This document shows, piece by piece, positions 45,725-57,040 of a stretch of 64,000 nt of DNA (position 1 is its first letter; each line of letters starts with the position of its first letter). The stretch covers positions 31,322,338-31,386,337 of the forward strand of contig NC_081836.1 in NCBI RefSeq assembly GCF_030867095.1, given 5' to 3'. The translations under genes and the position numbers were made by a program. Source of the stretch: Alligator mississippiensis. Its lineage: Eukaryota; Chordata; Crocodylia; Alligatoridae. A model generated the notes under the pieces. The model did no database searches. It saw only the letters and a program-made list of their open reading frames with translations, and was not told the DNA's origin.

Positions 45725-47985
45725 CTATTTAGTGCCTTACTCCAAGGCTAGTCATGGAATAAAATTCTCCTTCTAGAATGGTATCAGAATTGGGCCCACA
45801 TCCTGCATCTTTACCTTTCAGCTTTATCATGCGGAAATTACTGCTTATTGTTAAAATTTCTGCCTTTGTATCTAGTGCCTCTGCTTTGCTTTCATTCCTA
45901 GTGATTCACCTTTTCACTGATCCGTTGTATGATCTGTTGTATATGACTTTTCATTTTGATTCTGCCTCTGAGAATGCTTTTGACCTTGCGGTCACAGTAG
46001 GTTTTGCAATGTAATGTAGACACAACCAAGGCAGAATTAAAGTAGTTCGCTCAGCTATTCATAGCAATCAAGCCATGGCAGCTCAGTGAAGGCTTATTTA
46101 CCCTGGTTCTCACGTGGGTTTTGTAGCCCATGTTGTACTCTGTGTTGCTGTGGCCAGACTGCTATCTGGTGTAGACATGGAGTGAATTCCAATTTTAAGA
46201 AGTCCTGTTTTGATTTCTTAGCGTATACTTGCCTATCCCATGTTATTTCCAGCATGAATTCTATAGGCAGATTTCTAATTATGTGGTTATGTTTAAATCT
46301 GACCCAAAAATGAATACAGTAGGCATGGTCAAACCTTGGATTTTGAAAAGCGGGGTGCTGGTAGTGTGGCATATTATCACATAAAGCACAACACATTTTT
46401 CTCCAATCAAAGAGATTTGAGAAGCTTTATTAATATGCTAGTGGATTAGCACTATATTATTCAGTTGAAGATCAAAGCAAGAATAAATATAACTATTGAA
46501 ACATCCACTAAGTTTAAAAATATAACTTAGGCAAAACAAAAGATATTGTGTCATTAATTCTGTAGTCATTATAGTTAAATGTACATCTTTATTCAAATTC
46601 ATAAAACAAAACCTAGCCTTCTTGAGCATTTTGACAAGGCCTCCAATATGTCACTGTTAGTCATTTCTATACCTGAGTTACTATTACCATACCTGAGTTA
46701 AGGTTTTTAGGTATAGCTATGAAATAGAGGAGAGACAGCAGAATTGCAGGAGAAAAAATAGTCTGAATAGTGGAACATCAAGACCATTAAAAGGAGTAGA
46801 GGGTTGTTAGCATTTCTGGAATGGAGAGAGATCAGCAGGAATCAGGGAGAGGATAATGAGCCATGAAGTCAATGACTCTTTTGGCACTGCCTGAATAGAA
46901 ATGTTGCTGACCCTCCCAGGCCTTAAAGTTTTAAAATTTGGATAGAGCAGGAATCAAAGGGAATGCAACTATACCACTGCACCTCCCCCATACCCTCTTC
47001 CTCCACCCCCCAAATCCACTCCTGACACCTGGGTATTTTCACATGAATATATAAAGCAGAATATAACCCTCTGGTATGTATTTCAAGGCCTTTCTCACAT
47101 TACTTTTGAACTCGGAGATGATCCCAAACCCTGTAAATTCAACATGAGTCTTTCAGTTGACATTAGTAGGGTTTGGATCATACCCTACAGATGTGAAATA
47201 TGATGCTACATTAGAGTATTACTTTTTTATTATTCCAGCTACCTGGTTTAATTTTTTAAGAGCAGTCTAAGTTCTTAAGATGATGGTGAATTTGTAACCC
47301 AGTGGGCAGAGCTCAGATTGTGACTGTAACAGTAATGGGGGAAGAGAGGAAAAAATGAATGGAAAATATTTAACTTTGGGATCCTATAGATTATAAGACT
47401 TGAAAGACATACCTCAGGTCACCATGCCCATTTCATTTAGCCCCACAGAATCAATTTCTGCATTATCTTGTTTTCATAATCATGTCCAGTATTTCCTCAA
47501 ACCCATCTAATTATTATGCCATCAGTCAGACTGCTCTACTATTTGATCATCCTTATTATACAATATTTTACCCTTTACTAAATCTTGGTAAATATATCCT
47601 TTATTTTCTTTAGCATGTTACTTTTTGTCTTGTTACTTTTGCTCAAAGTGACTAATCTCTTGTCCTCTTTACCTTATTGCCTCATATTTCTACTGAGTTA
47701 CATCTTTCTTTAAGCTGTGGTTATCCTCTGAACAGAGTCTCAGTTAAAACAGCATCGTGGGCTTTGTATTTTTGTATCTCAGTGACTTCCAGATCACATT
47801 TGCCCAGTTTACAAATTAAAAGATTTTTTAACTGCCCTTTATCCTTTGTCTGTTCACCAAAGGATGAAACCAAGGCAGTCCATGTTATTTCAATCTCATG
47901 CATTGCTGCTGCTAATAAAGATTCCACATTTAGGATGCAACTAACATTGCTGCTCTTATCACCTGGTGATAGCTGCAAAGCACAT
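45725..47985. other. Unassigned AT-rich sequence
   Basis: No gene or repeat family recognised. ATACCTGAGTTA is duplicated near 46670-46700. Open frames are short and motif-free. Confidence 0.35.
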
Positions 47986-47989
47986 AGGG

Positions 47990-48760
47990 ATCTGCAGGGG
48001 TCTGGGTTGGCTCAGGTCAACCCAAAACATCCCTTGTAGAGCAGCACCAGTACCAGGAAGGATGAGACACTGACTTAGACACTGGACTATGCTGCTTTCC
48101 TCCACTGGAGCTGAGGATGTCTAATCGGAGACTAGCCCTGGCTCCCATAACGGGAACATGGCTACCTTGTGGACGCTGGATGCCAGGTAGAATGTGAAGG
48201 CCTCAGAGGGGTTCATAGTGCCTGTGGCCACAAGTTACCCGCAGGGGTTGGCCCGATACAGGCCTACCCTGTGAATCAGTCTCATGACTAGGGGGAACCC
48301 TAAAGAGGCTTAGCTGCCCGAGGAGAAGGTGGAAATACGTTGCAAGGCCGAAGCTAGGCACCTGAATAAATGACAGGTATGAGTATTTATGTTATATTGC
48401 TTTATTAATTTCTATGTGGTACAGACATCATTGGTGGTAGACCCTTGCTAGAGTAACAGGGCTCAGCCAACACACATTTGTCCTGCTTTTTTCCCCCACA
48501 TTGGACTTTTCTCCCGTCACATGAAGGAAGGTGCCTGGGGGACCAGGAACCTACCCTGATCACAGGAACACCTGAGTGAACACAGGAACACCTGGAAAGG
48601 GGTGGGTTGTAGGGGAGGTGGAGCCCCAGAGAACACCAAGACCTGCACTTACATACCCCACTCCAGTCAGGTGTACCACCTCCTGGTATCTTTTTCATTA
48701 ACAGCAAGTCATGGCAGAAAGGATATAAATAAGGTGACTAAATACCCAAAGAGTGCAGCT
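47990..48760 (-). other. Possible LTR-like fossil tract
   Basis: On the minus strand this moderately GC-rich tract has an AATAAAGC poly(A)-type signal at about 48399-48406, preceded by several hundred bases without A/T bias. The composition differs from the AT-rich surroundings. CACAGGAACACCTG occurs twice near 48561-48597. No TG/CA termini or TSD were found, so this is only a suggestion. Confidence 0.22.
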
Positions 48761-48764
48761 CCTA

Positions 48765-49815
48765 GACCCCATTCTGGTGTGACCTTTTGGCCTAGGTCCC
48801 ACTATACCCAACATACATATAGCCTGTCTTATGGGGCAATATAGGAAGAAGAAAAGAGGTGACCCTTATTGCTAAGACATAATGTATGGCATTTCCAGTG
48901 AGGAAGACTGGAGACCTAAAAAGGCAATCTGGATTAAGCAGTGACATTAAAAAAAAGAAATTCCTGGTATGTAAGCCAACCATATAACTAAGCATATACT
49001 CTGCACATTTTGCAATGCTTAAACTATAGTGTCTGTGTTTTACTTAACTTTTACTTCGGGAGTTTTCTCTGTAGTTTCTACCCTTTGCCACATAAACTCA
49101 GCATTTACTTAAGATGACTGAAATTGGAGTTTTGGTTGTAGACACCTGGTATTGGGCACCTTGGACAGACGGAAACTGAACGTTGACCTCAGACAAGGCT
49201 TGGAGGTATAGAATAAACTGTTTGTGTGCTGTGCCAAGGGAAAATCAGATTGTGAAGAAAAAAGGTATTGTAGGATCCCAGAAACTGCTTGGTACCAGTG
49301 TAGGCTCAGGTGGGGAGCTAAATGTCACTGAAGAGCGGGGCTTGGTGACAGTAGTCAAACTTGGATTTTACAGCTCAAGATGTTTTTAAGAGCAAATCTA
49401 TTTATATTAGTGAGAACTGTGCAGTATTGATTCATAGTTCTCAACACAAATAAACTTAAATCAGTCATTTGGGTATAGACATATTCTTGAATGTTTCCTG
49501 TAAATGGATTCTGTAAATTATGCGGGTGAGAAAATTTAGAAATCCATTCAAATATAGACACAACAAATGACAGGCTTAAAAGTGATAAAATAGGATCTCA
49601 GGTGAATGATGATTATCTCATGGAAACAACACCCAAATTGTGTCCTTTGCTATGTAGTGGTAAATTTAATATGCTGAATGAAGTTGAGTGTTCCAATTGG
49701 TAGAAAGATTTTGAAGAAGGGTTATAGGAGAAATCAAAGTGAATATTGAAACTCCTCCAATGGCAAGGTTGCTAGGTTATATTCAACTAGATTAGCACCT
49801 TAAATAAAAGGCCTG
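48765..49815. other. Unassigned AT-rich sequence
   Basis: Nothing recognisable was seen. Confidence 0.35.
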
Positions 49816-49819
49816 ACTT

Positions 49820-49937
49820 GTAAGTAGTTATTAGTTATATATTGTAACTACTTACTTATATATAGTTTATGAATAAGTAGTTACAATATATATATATATA
49901 TATTATCTATTTATCTCGATAGATAGATAGATAGATA
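49820..49937. repeat. AT-rich palindromic tract, (TA)n and (GATA)n microsatellites
   Basis: GTAAGTAGTTA (49820-49830) is inverted at 49845-49855 (TAACTACTTAC), and the same word recurs near 49875. A (TA)n run follows at about 49886-49903, then a (GATA)n run to 49937. Confidence 0.85.
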
Positions 49938-49938
49938 T

Positions 49939-50820
49939 TAGGGGTGCATCGATATACATTTTGGTGGCTGATACCGATAGCCAATATTTAAGGAGGCATA
50001 TTGACCGATACCAATCTGATTTCCAGTACAACTGTATGCAGCTGGTAAGTCTGTTGTGGTGGAAGGGGAGGGGGGAGGGAAGGAGTGGGGAGGGTAGATC
50101 AGTGCCCCCTGTGGTGAGGGAGGGAGGGGGCAGGGGCAGGCGCTGCCCAGCTGGGGTGGGACAGGCACAGGAAGAAGCCACAGCTCATAGAGGGGGGTGG
50201 CTCCTGCCACTGCATGCATGCTGGGAGGGCATGCGGGTGGGTGGGCACGTGCCCCCAGATCAGAGCAGGGTGGACAGGCTGCAGCTGTGGGCTGGAGCCA
50301 GGACTACGCTGGGCTCTTCTTGGTGGGGGTTGGGTTTGGGGCGAGTGGTGGTGGTGCTGGGAGTGGGGCTACGGAGGGGGCTACAGCCACCCCAAATTTT
50401 GCCATAGCCCTGCTCCCAGCATCGCTGCCGCCTGCCTGGTGCAGCCCTGGCTCTTCCCAGTGCATGGGGGGAGGTAGGGGTTGAGCCAGGGCTGTGTCGG
50501 GTGGGCAGCAGCAGCACTGCGAATAGGGCTATGGTGAAATTTGGGGTGGCTGCAGTCCACTCTGTAGCACCCCTCCCAGGGCCACTGCTGCTCCCCCCTC
50601 CCCTTCCACCACAACAGACTTACCAGCTGCACGCTGCTGGGTTCTCCTCTTTGCTGCCTGCATGCTGCACTGTGGCTGCATGCATGGACAGGCATTTATT
50701 GGCCAATTTATCAGCCAAATCAGGCCAATTTATCAGCCAACTCAGGCCAATTTCCGATACAGCCAATTTTTTTATATTGGTACTGATCCAATATTAGACT
50801 GATGTATAGATGTACCTTTA
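49939..50820. mobile_element. Non-autonomous hAT-like element (family B), perfect 8-bp TSD
   Basis: The left end is TAGGGGTGCATCGATATAC and the right end, reverse-complemented, is TAAAGGTACATCTATACATC. ATAGATAT is present exactly on both sides (49931-49938 and 50821-50828). The target is a GATA microsatellite, so part of the identity could be pre-existing repeat. Subterminal GGCCAATTTATCAGCCAA-type words repeat near the right end (50700-50750). The GC-rich interior repeats a CTGTTGTGGTGGAAGGGGAG word inverted (near 50050 and 50600), so the element is partly palindromic. Confidence 0.85.
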
Positions 50821-50829
50821 ATAGATATA

Positions 50830-52356
50830 TAATATATTAGTTATTATTAATAACATATATTATGAAGAACTATGAAATTTGCTGTGTTTTTTTTGGAAAT
50901 GGAGAATATTTAGAATTAAGGCCCTGATTCACTAAAACATTAAATGCATATTTACGTGTTTTGTTGACTAAAGATGGAGTGATGACTTATTTTCTGCATA
51001 TTTTACATCAATTTCACCATAATATCTTACATTGATTAAACCTAGTCTGACAACACATTGAAGCACCTGTATAACTATAAGCATCCAACCACTAATCCCA
51101 TTACCACAGAAGAACCACACAGTTGTGTATATGACTGATGAACCTGACCCATACATAAGTCTTCATCCAAATGCAATCTGACCTTGACAAATACTTATTG
51201 TAGGGGAAATTGTAATGTCCCTGTGTCATAGATGGCAAAATAAGGTTCAGAGAGCTTTAAATGAAAGTTGCACAGTAAATCAGTGGCAGAAGCAGAGGTA
51301 ATCCTTGAGTCAAGAATCAACATCCAGGAAACAAATGCTCTACTTTAGTTGTATGAGTGAAAAGCAATATATTGGATTAAAACAATACTGCTACTTCTTT
51401 TAATAATATGCTAATGAGAGCATACGGAGTAACGTAGGGAAATTAATTGCCTGAGTTTTGAGATGGGTAAAAATGAAATCCTTTTTTTTTCCTTTTTTTA
51501 AGCAAAAAGGAAATCTCATAAGCTGTGTATTTAAGGTTGATTGAACAGTCAAGTGAAATTCAAACTTGAGAATGAGTTTTCTGTGAAGTTAATCTCCTTT
51601 AATGGATGACACACTACTAAATTCATTCTCCAACAATTTAGTCTCAAAGCACATTTGGCCTGGAGTTTGATTCAACCTAGAGCCAGGCCCTGGTAAGTTC
51701 ATGAGATTTATTCAGCAACTATAGCTTTATGGGAGCTCACCTAATCCATATTTTCCTGATGTGATTAAACACACTAATAACCGCAATTGCTACTGAGTTT
51801 GGAAGGGAACAAACAACTTCAAATGTCAAGAGATGAGCACAGGTTTTGTTTGTTTTTTGAAGCTGTTAAAATTAACTGCAGGCGCTATGTCTGAAAGCAC
51901 TAAAGCAGTTCTAATACTATGGGATAGAAAATTCCTTAAAATACCTATAGAAAATTAAGGTATCTACCTAGCTAAACCATGCATTATTTCTGAATGCAAG
52001 CAATATGGGCTCAATTCATCGACCTGGCTGTCATGGTTGGAATTAATTCAGTTCCCTACTCTGCCCTGCCAAGCCAATAACAAAATACAGTACCTCAGTG
52101 TTAGCAGTCTGTTGAGGCTGTAGCTGAACTGTTGTGAATTTGACCCTTGTTCAGTGGAAATTTCACCAAACATCCTTTGAAATCATGAAAATCTTGCCAT
52201 TGACTTCAGTGGATTTTGGATAAGGCCCTAGCTTAAGCTGTTGTGCAAATCTTAAAAAAAAACAAACAACTCTGGCGGGATTCTCTGACAAGGGAAATAA
52301 GATTTTTTCCATTATTATTTTCTACTCGCCAAATAAAATGTCATCATATCACTCTA
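50830..52356. other. Unassigned, with one MIR-like remnant
   Basis: At 51225-51345 (GATGGCAAAATAAGGTTCAG, GTTGCACAGTAAATCAGTGG and CAGAAGCAGAGGTAATCC) the order fits a reverse-strand MIR-type SINE. The rest is unassigned AT-rich DNA. Confidence 0.5.
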
Positions 52357-52357
52357 C

Positions 52358-53068
52358 GGGTACATTCAAATGAGTATGCACATGCAGTTTGCAGAGCCTC
52401 AAAACTGGTTGAGGTGCTGCAGACACAGGGGACTGGTAAGGAGGGCATGGGGGGCACATGTCCTCCCTGAGATTGGACCTTGACTCTGCACTGCTCAGGA
52501 CAGGGCAGTTTTTTTGCTCTGTAGGTTGGTGGTGTGTTGGGGGGGGAAGGGGGGGCGGAGGGGCACTAAGCCATAGCATAGAAGTATAGGAGTAGATATG
52601 GGGCTTTTGGCCCGCCCCTGGACCTGGCCACAAATTGTGCCCCCCTCCCCCACCCCCGACTTAGGAGGCACCAGACACCCCTGGCTACAGACCACATGTA
52701 GCACATGTGCAACTGTTCACTATGCTGCAAATTTGCAGCATGGAGCCACAATTTGATACCAGGAACGTCTGGTATGAAAAAAAAAAAAAAAGAAAAACAA
52801 AAAAAGAAGCAGCGCAGCACGTGCTTTAGGAGCAACTGGAAACTGGATCCTCCAGGGAGACATTCTGGCTGTTGACCAGAGCATCTCCATTAGTTTGTGT
52901 CCCTCAATTCCTTTAGCATGCTGGGAGGAATGGGGCAACAGGGCATTTTGCCTTGTAGCAAACCCCATTTTCAGGGGTGTGTGCAGTGGCAAAAAGCAGT
53001 GGCATAAATTTGGGTTGCTCCTATTTTTGCTGCAGCAAATGCATGCCCCTGCATATGGGGATACACCC
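52358..53068. mobile_element. Probable DNA element with GGGTACATTCAAATGAG end
   Basis: The left GGGTACATTCAAATGAGTAT and right (reverse complement) GGGTGTATCCCCATATGC are imperfect inverted ends. The GC-rich and low-complexity interior includes an A-rich run at 52769-52807. No protein and no clear TSD; it is tentative. Confidence 0.4.
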
Positions 53069-53074
53069 CATGTT

Positions 53075-54100
53075 AGCAAACAGCAGACTTTTCTGATAGC
53101 TGTCCACTTTGGCAAAAAAGGTTTTTACTTTAGATTTTTGGTTCTCAGTTGCTGCAAAGAGGAACCCAAACAATTATGCCTGAATGACTTTTGTGCAACT
53201 ATCATACACAAAGGCTACGGTCTTCCCTTGCCTCAAACGTTTTCCAGAAAAATAGTTTCATAAGCCTGCTTAGCAGCATGATGGCGTAAGCCTGCAATCC
53301 TACAAAGCATACTTTTCCTCACCTGTAAAATTAAAATTCACTACAGTTCTCTGGTACAGATGTCTGACTAAGAAGACAAGTTTTCATTAAGTTATATGTC
53401 ATAAATTTTGATTACTTTTTACTTTTTACTTTTGATAACTTCCCCTTTCAACTCTCCTATGTAGACAAACTCTTCTTACTGCAACCATGAGATTTACACC
53501 TGTGTGATTCCAAAGGCTTCAGTGGAATTATTCTTAACTTATGGGATTGAATGGAAAACCAGGCTGTTGATCTTTATTTCTTTTCCCCCATTAAATGGTC
53601 TTCACAAAAGATAGGCTTGGATCTTTATCTAGTAGGAAATGAAGTTCACCTTGACAGGAACAGGATGAGAATCCAAGTTAACTCTAAGCTGTTAACAGGA
53701 CTTTCAAAAAGTCCCTTGGATTCCTTTGAATCCCTGGATCCTTTGATCCAGATTCATTCCCAGTGTTGCTTTTTTGGCTTCAGTGGAATTATGCCAGGGA
53801 TGAGTTTAGTCCTTTTGTCTTTATTTATTGTGCTCCGACAAGCAAGCATAACAGAATTGATATGTGGTAACCATGTGAGAAATAAAACATTCCAAAGTGT
53901 GTGGTTATTACGAGTACTGCTCTCTTTAGATATGTAGCAGGCATAGTGCCAAATGTCTTGTGCTTCCAGCACCCAAGAAGTGTGGTTATTTCTCAGTAAT
54001 AGCACTCTCAGGAGTATTTTATAACATTTGGAAACTTTGTAGAATTTATTAACTGTGTGTGAGAAAAAAAATACATTGAAAATAAAGATATTTTTGTGGC
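53075..54100. other. Unassigned sequence
   Basis: A 128-codon open frame at 53551-53937 has no recognisable domain or signal. It is treated as chance. Confidence 0.35.
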
Positions 54101-54280
54101 TAAGGCACTAGGTTGGATGAAGAAAATCAAGGCTCTGCTCCCAGTTTTGCTATGCAAGCTCTCTGTCACTTAGCAAATTATGTAGTCATTGTGAACCATC
54201 ATTCTCCATGTATAAAACACTTTCCCACCCTCTTTCTGTCATTTCTTTTTAGATTGTAAGCTACTGTGAGCAGAACCTAC
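54100..54280 (+). repeat. MIR-like SINE
   Basis: GTGGCTAAGGCACTAGGTTG (tRNA-like box A), GGCTCTGCTCCCAGTTTTGC, then CTCTCTGTCACTTAGCAAAT and CATTCTCCATGTATAAAACA follow the MIR order. TAGATTGTAAGCTACTGTGA closes the copy. Confidence 0.62.
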
Positions 54281-54282
54281 TC

Positions 54283-54725
54283 TCAGGATGCATCTACATG
54301 TGCACTTAATGCGGAGCAATAAACTCCGGCACTTATTTCACTGGAGTTTATTGCTCCCAGGCACACCTTTTGAACATGCACCTGGGGCTGCAGCACATTG
54401 AAGCCAGGTCAAAGCAGCTCAGGCTGGCAGAGGACCATGGGGTGAGCCTGCCAGCCTGGGGATGCTCCAACCCAGTTCATCATGCTACAGAGGGGCTGGT
54501 TGGGGCACAACACTGCTCCAGTGTGGGGCTAGCCAGCAGGCAGCCCACACATTGAAACACTCTCCTGTCCCAGTCAACCATGATGGTGTCTACATATGCA
54601 ATGTTGGAGACTAAAAATAATTAGTTTACTCCAGTCTAATAGACCTGCACATTTAGACGCCAAGACGTTTACTGTGGAGCAAATTAGTCAACTCTGCAGT
54701 AAACATCACAGATGGATGCACCCTC
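54283..54725. mobile_element. DNA element / MITE (family G) with perfect hairpin
   Basis: Inverted ends are AGGATGCATCTACATG and AGGGTGCATCCATCTG. Near the left end GGAGCAATAAACTCC (54313-54327) pairs perfectly with GGAGTTTATTGCTCC (54343-54357) across a 15-base loop. The interior shares GGCTGGTTGGGGCACAACAC with other family G copies. Confidence 0.7.
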
Positions 54726-55500
54726 ATTGTGCGAATTTACAACACTGAGCACTGGGTGGGGTCTTGCTTCAATTTGGGGTCCATAGTGCTACCACAACAA
54801 ACCAAAAGCACCTTATCAGTATCAAGAACACCATTTTATCAAGTGGAAAACTGAGGTGCAGGGTAGCTGTCTAAGGTCACTCAACCATCCAGAAGGGAAT
54901 CTGAGCATAGGAGCTGGGTCTGTCAAGTCTCAGTCCTGCAGAAAAAATGGATACAATGTTTACAAAATTAAGTGCTAGAATTTTTGTCCCATAATCCCAG
55001 GCTGAAATTTTCATTACCTGAATTAGTTGGCTTCCTCAGATTTTTCCCCCTTACCACATGTAAATCTCAAGTAAATTGTCAGTGTACATCTCCATAACTC
55101 TCTTGCTGTTTTGAATAATATTTTTAGGCAACCCAAGCCATTTTCTCTCCAGTCTTGCCTCACTATCAAAATCGTTTAAAGCCTAGAATTATGCTGGTCA
55201 AACTTTGTAACACCTTCTATTATCTTTCTTATGAGACAGTGAAAAATGGAAGGTGATGTTATAAATGCCTTTGAGCTAGTCATTGCTTTTGATTAGTTTT
55301 TTTCCTTGCCTTTTTAACATGTGTTGCAATGCCTGTTGTGTTTAGATTTCACATCCCAGCTGCAATTTCAGAGGCTCAGCTTCTACTAACTTCCCACCAT
55401 GAAACAATGATGAGAAAAGCAAAAAATTCACTAACTGATAGGTGCTATAAACTCTTATCCTCTTACATGAGCTAATCATGAGAAGGGAACAAATAACACA
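54726..55500. other. Unassigned, with one MIR-like remnant
   Basis: At 54825-54940 (GTGGAAAACTGAGGTGCAGG, CTAAGGTCACTCAACCATCC and GGAGCTGGGTCTGTCAAGTC) the order matches a reverse-strand MIR-type SINE. The remainder is unassigned. Confidence 0.5.
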
Positions 55501-55765
55501 CAGTGGGCACATCTACACAAGACACCTACTGCGCAGTAGCTTAATAACATTGCACAGTAGTGTGCCAGTAAAAAACTGTGCTAATATGCTACTGCATAGT
55601 GTTGTCAGGCTACTGTGCAATAAGTGTCTCAAAAGAGACCATGCACCAGTGCTAGTGTACAGTAACTGTAGTTACTGAGCATTTAGTTAGTACTTCATTA
55701 AGCAAGTACTAAACTAAATGCCCAGTAACTACTGCGCATTAATGAATGTGTAGATACTCCCAGTG
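55501..55765. mobile_element. Foldback MITE with a 28-bp internal palindrome
   Basis: Inverted ends are CAGTGGGCACATCTACACAA and CACTGGGAGTATCTACACAT. Inside, 55668-55695 and 55704-55732 form an inverted repeat of about 28 bp (GTAGTTACTG... and ...CAGTAACTAC) with an 8-base loop. The core TTTAGTACTTC-type palindrome also occurs in the MITE at 32135-32166. CTGCGCAGTAG words recur. Confidence 0.75.
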
Positions 55766-56022
55766 TAGTGTATGTCCCACTTCTATAGTGTCTAGCACAG
55801 CTCCTTCCCGGTAACAGTCTTTTTACTTTACTGTGTGTAGGTTTGTGGGTTCTTCACAGTACCCCCATTTACTCCCAAATCTGTGTTTCAGGCCTTGCTT
55901 GTCTGCATTGGGGTACCAGAACTGGGCTGTAAGTCTTGTGTGTGGTTGATACACTCCATTATATATCTATTCCTATATAGATAGGATTTATATGTTGCAT
56001 CAGGTCTGTACTACCCATTAAA

Positions 56023-56176
56023 CTGGGTATGTGTACACATGTGCTGGACTGTTCAGTTATTTCTGCACAATCCCTGCACTGCATGGGTCACTTCCGATGC
56101 TACTGGGCAGTAGCATTGCTACTGGGCAGTAGCATTGGTGTCAGAGTTCATGCACACCGATGCTATGTCCCCACAG
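56023..56176. mobile_element. Short MITE with tandem 19-bp duplication
   Basis: Ends are CTGGGTATGTGTACACATG and CTGTGGGGACATAGC (reverse complement). GCTACTGGGCAGTAGCATT is repeated head to tail at 56099-56117 and 56118-56136; each unit is itself a small palindrome. Confidence 0.55.
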
Positions 56177-56180
56177 TGAT

Positions 56181-57035
56181 TGTTACTTAAAATTGCCAAT
56201 AGCTCAAATTAAGAGTGAGACCTTAAAAAGGGGGATAAGGCAAAATGCCATGTATATTGGTTGCATGAAGTAGATACATAAGGTTGGACACACCAGTCAT
56301 ACAAACAGATATACAGAAGCATACATACAGACAAAACCACTCCAGTAAGATGTTACAGTTACCAGCAGATGTTACTCAATATTAGCACTGGATGGCCAGG
56401 TCCAGGCTTATTGAGGATATGAGCAGAGGTATACAGGCATGCATGCCTGTGCTCCATGAGGTTGCAGAGAGTGGATTCCCTATCTTGGCTTGTCTGCATC
56501 CCACTTTTATAGGGATTTCAAGTCTTTGTTCAGCATTGGGGTTTTTTCATGCTCAGTCTTTAGGTCATTCTAGTGTATCTTCAGTGAGGTCAATCCAGTC
56601 ATTGTGTAGTTGGTATCTTTGCCTTGAAGGATTATGTCCTTGAAGCATTGTGTAGTTCAAATGGCAGGCAAGATATGCAGAATTCCTTCTTCTCACTATC
56701 TTCTTTGAACTTGATTGCAGATGAGTTCTTCAGCCATCCATTAATTAGCTTAATTAGTTTACTGTCTGGTAACTTATACATTGGTGCCTTGTTGCTTATA
56801 CAATCAGTTAAATCTTCTTCTGTTTTCATACAAATAGTTACCATTCTTTTACCACCCACCCTCTCACACAGATACTCATGTACACAGGGCATATGAAGTT
56901 CATCTACTCATGTCAAGGAGGGAACAAGCACAAAATAGAGTTTTAGTTGTTCATACAATCATAGAAGTTTATCAGTTCAATACTATTATCATTTAAATAT
57001 AATAAATAAAGCAAACATTCATACTACATGTTGAG
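56181..57035 (-). mobile_element. Possible LTR fossil (family unknown)
   Basis: The plus-strand left edge TGTTACTTAAAATTGCC would be the 3' end of an LTR read on the minus strand (...TAACA). On the minus strand CCCTATAAAAGTGGGATGC (about 56499-56517) looks like a core promoter about 330 bp before that end. The upstream limit and a TSD are not visible and no internal viral region is recognised. Old; low confidence. Confidence 0.28.
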
Positions 57036-57040
57036 CTATG

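Noticed and set aside
56099-56136. CRISPR-like direct repeats
   Set aside because: Only two adjacent copies without spacers, in a vertebrate MITE.
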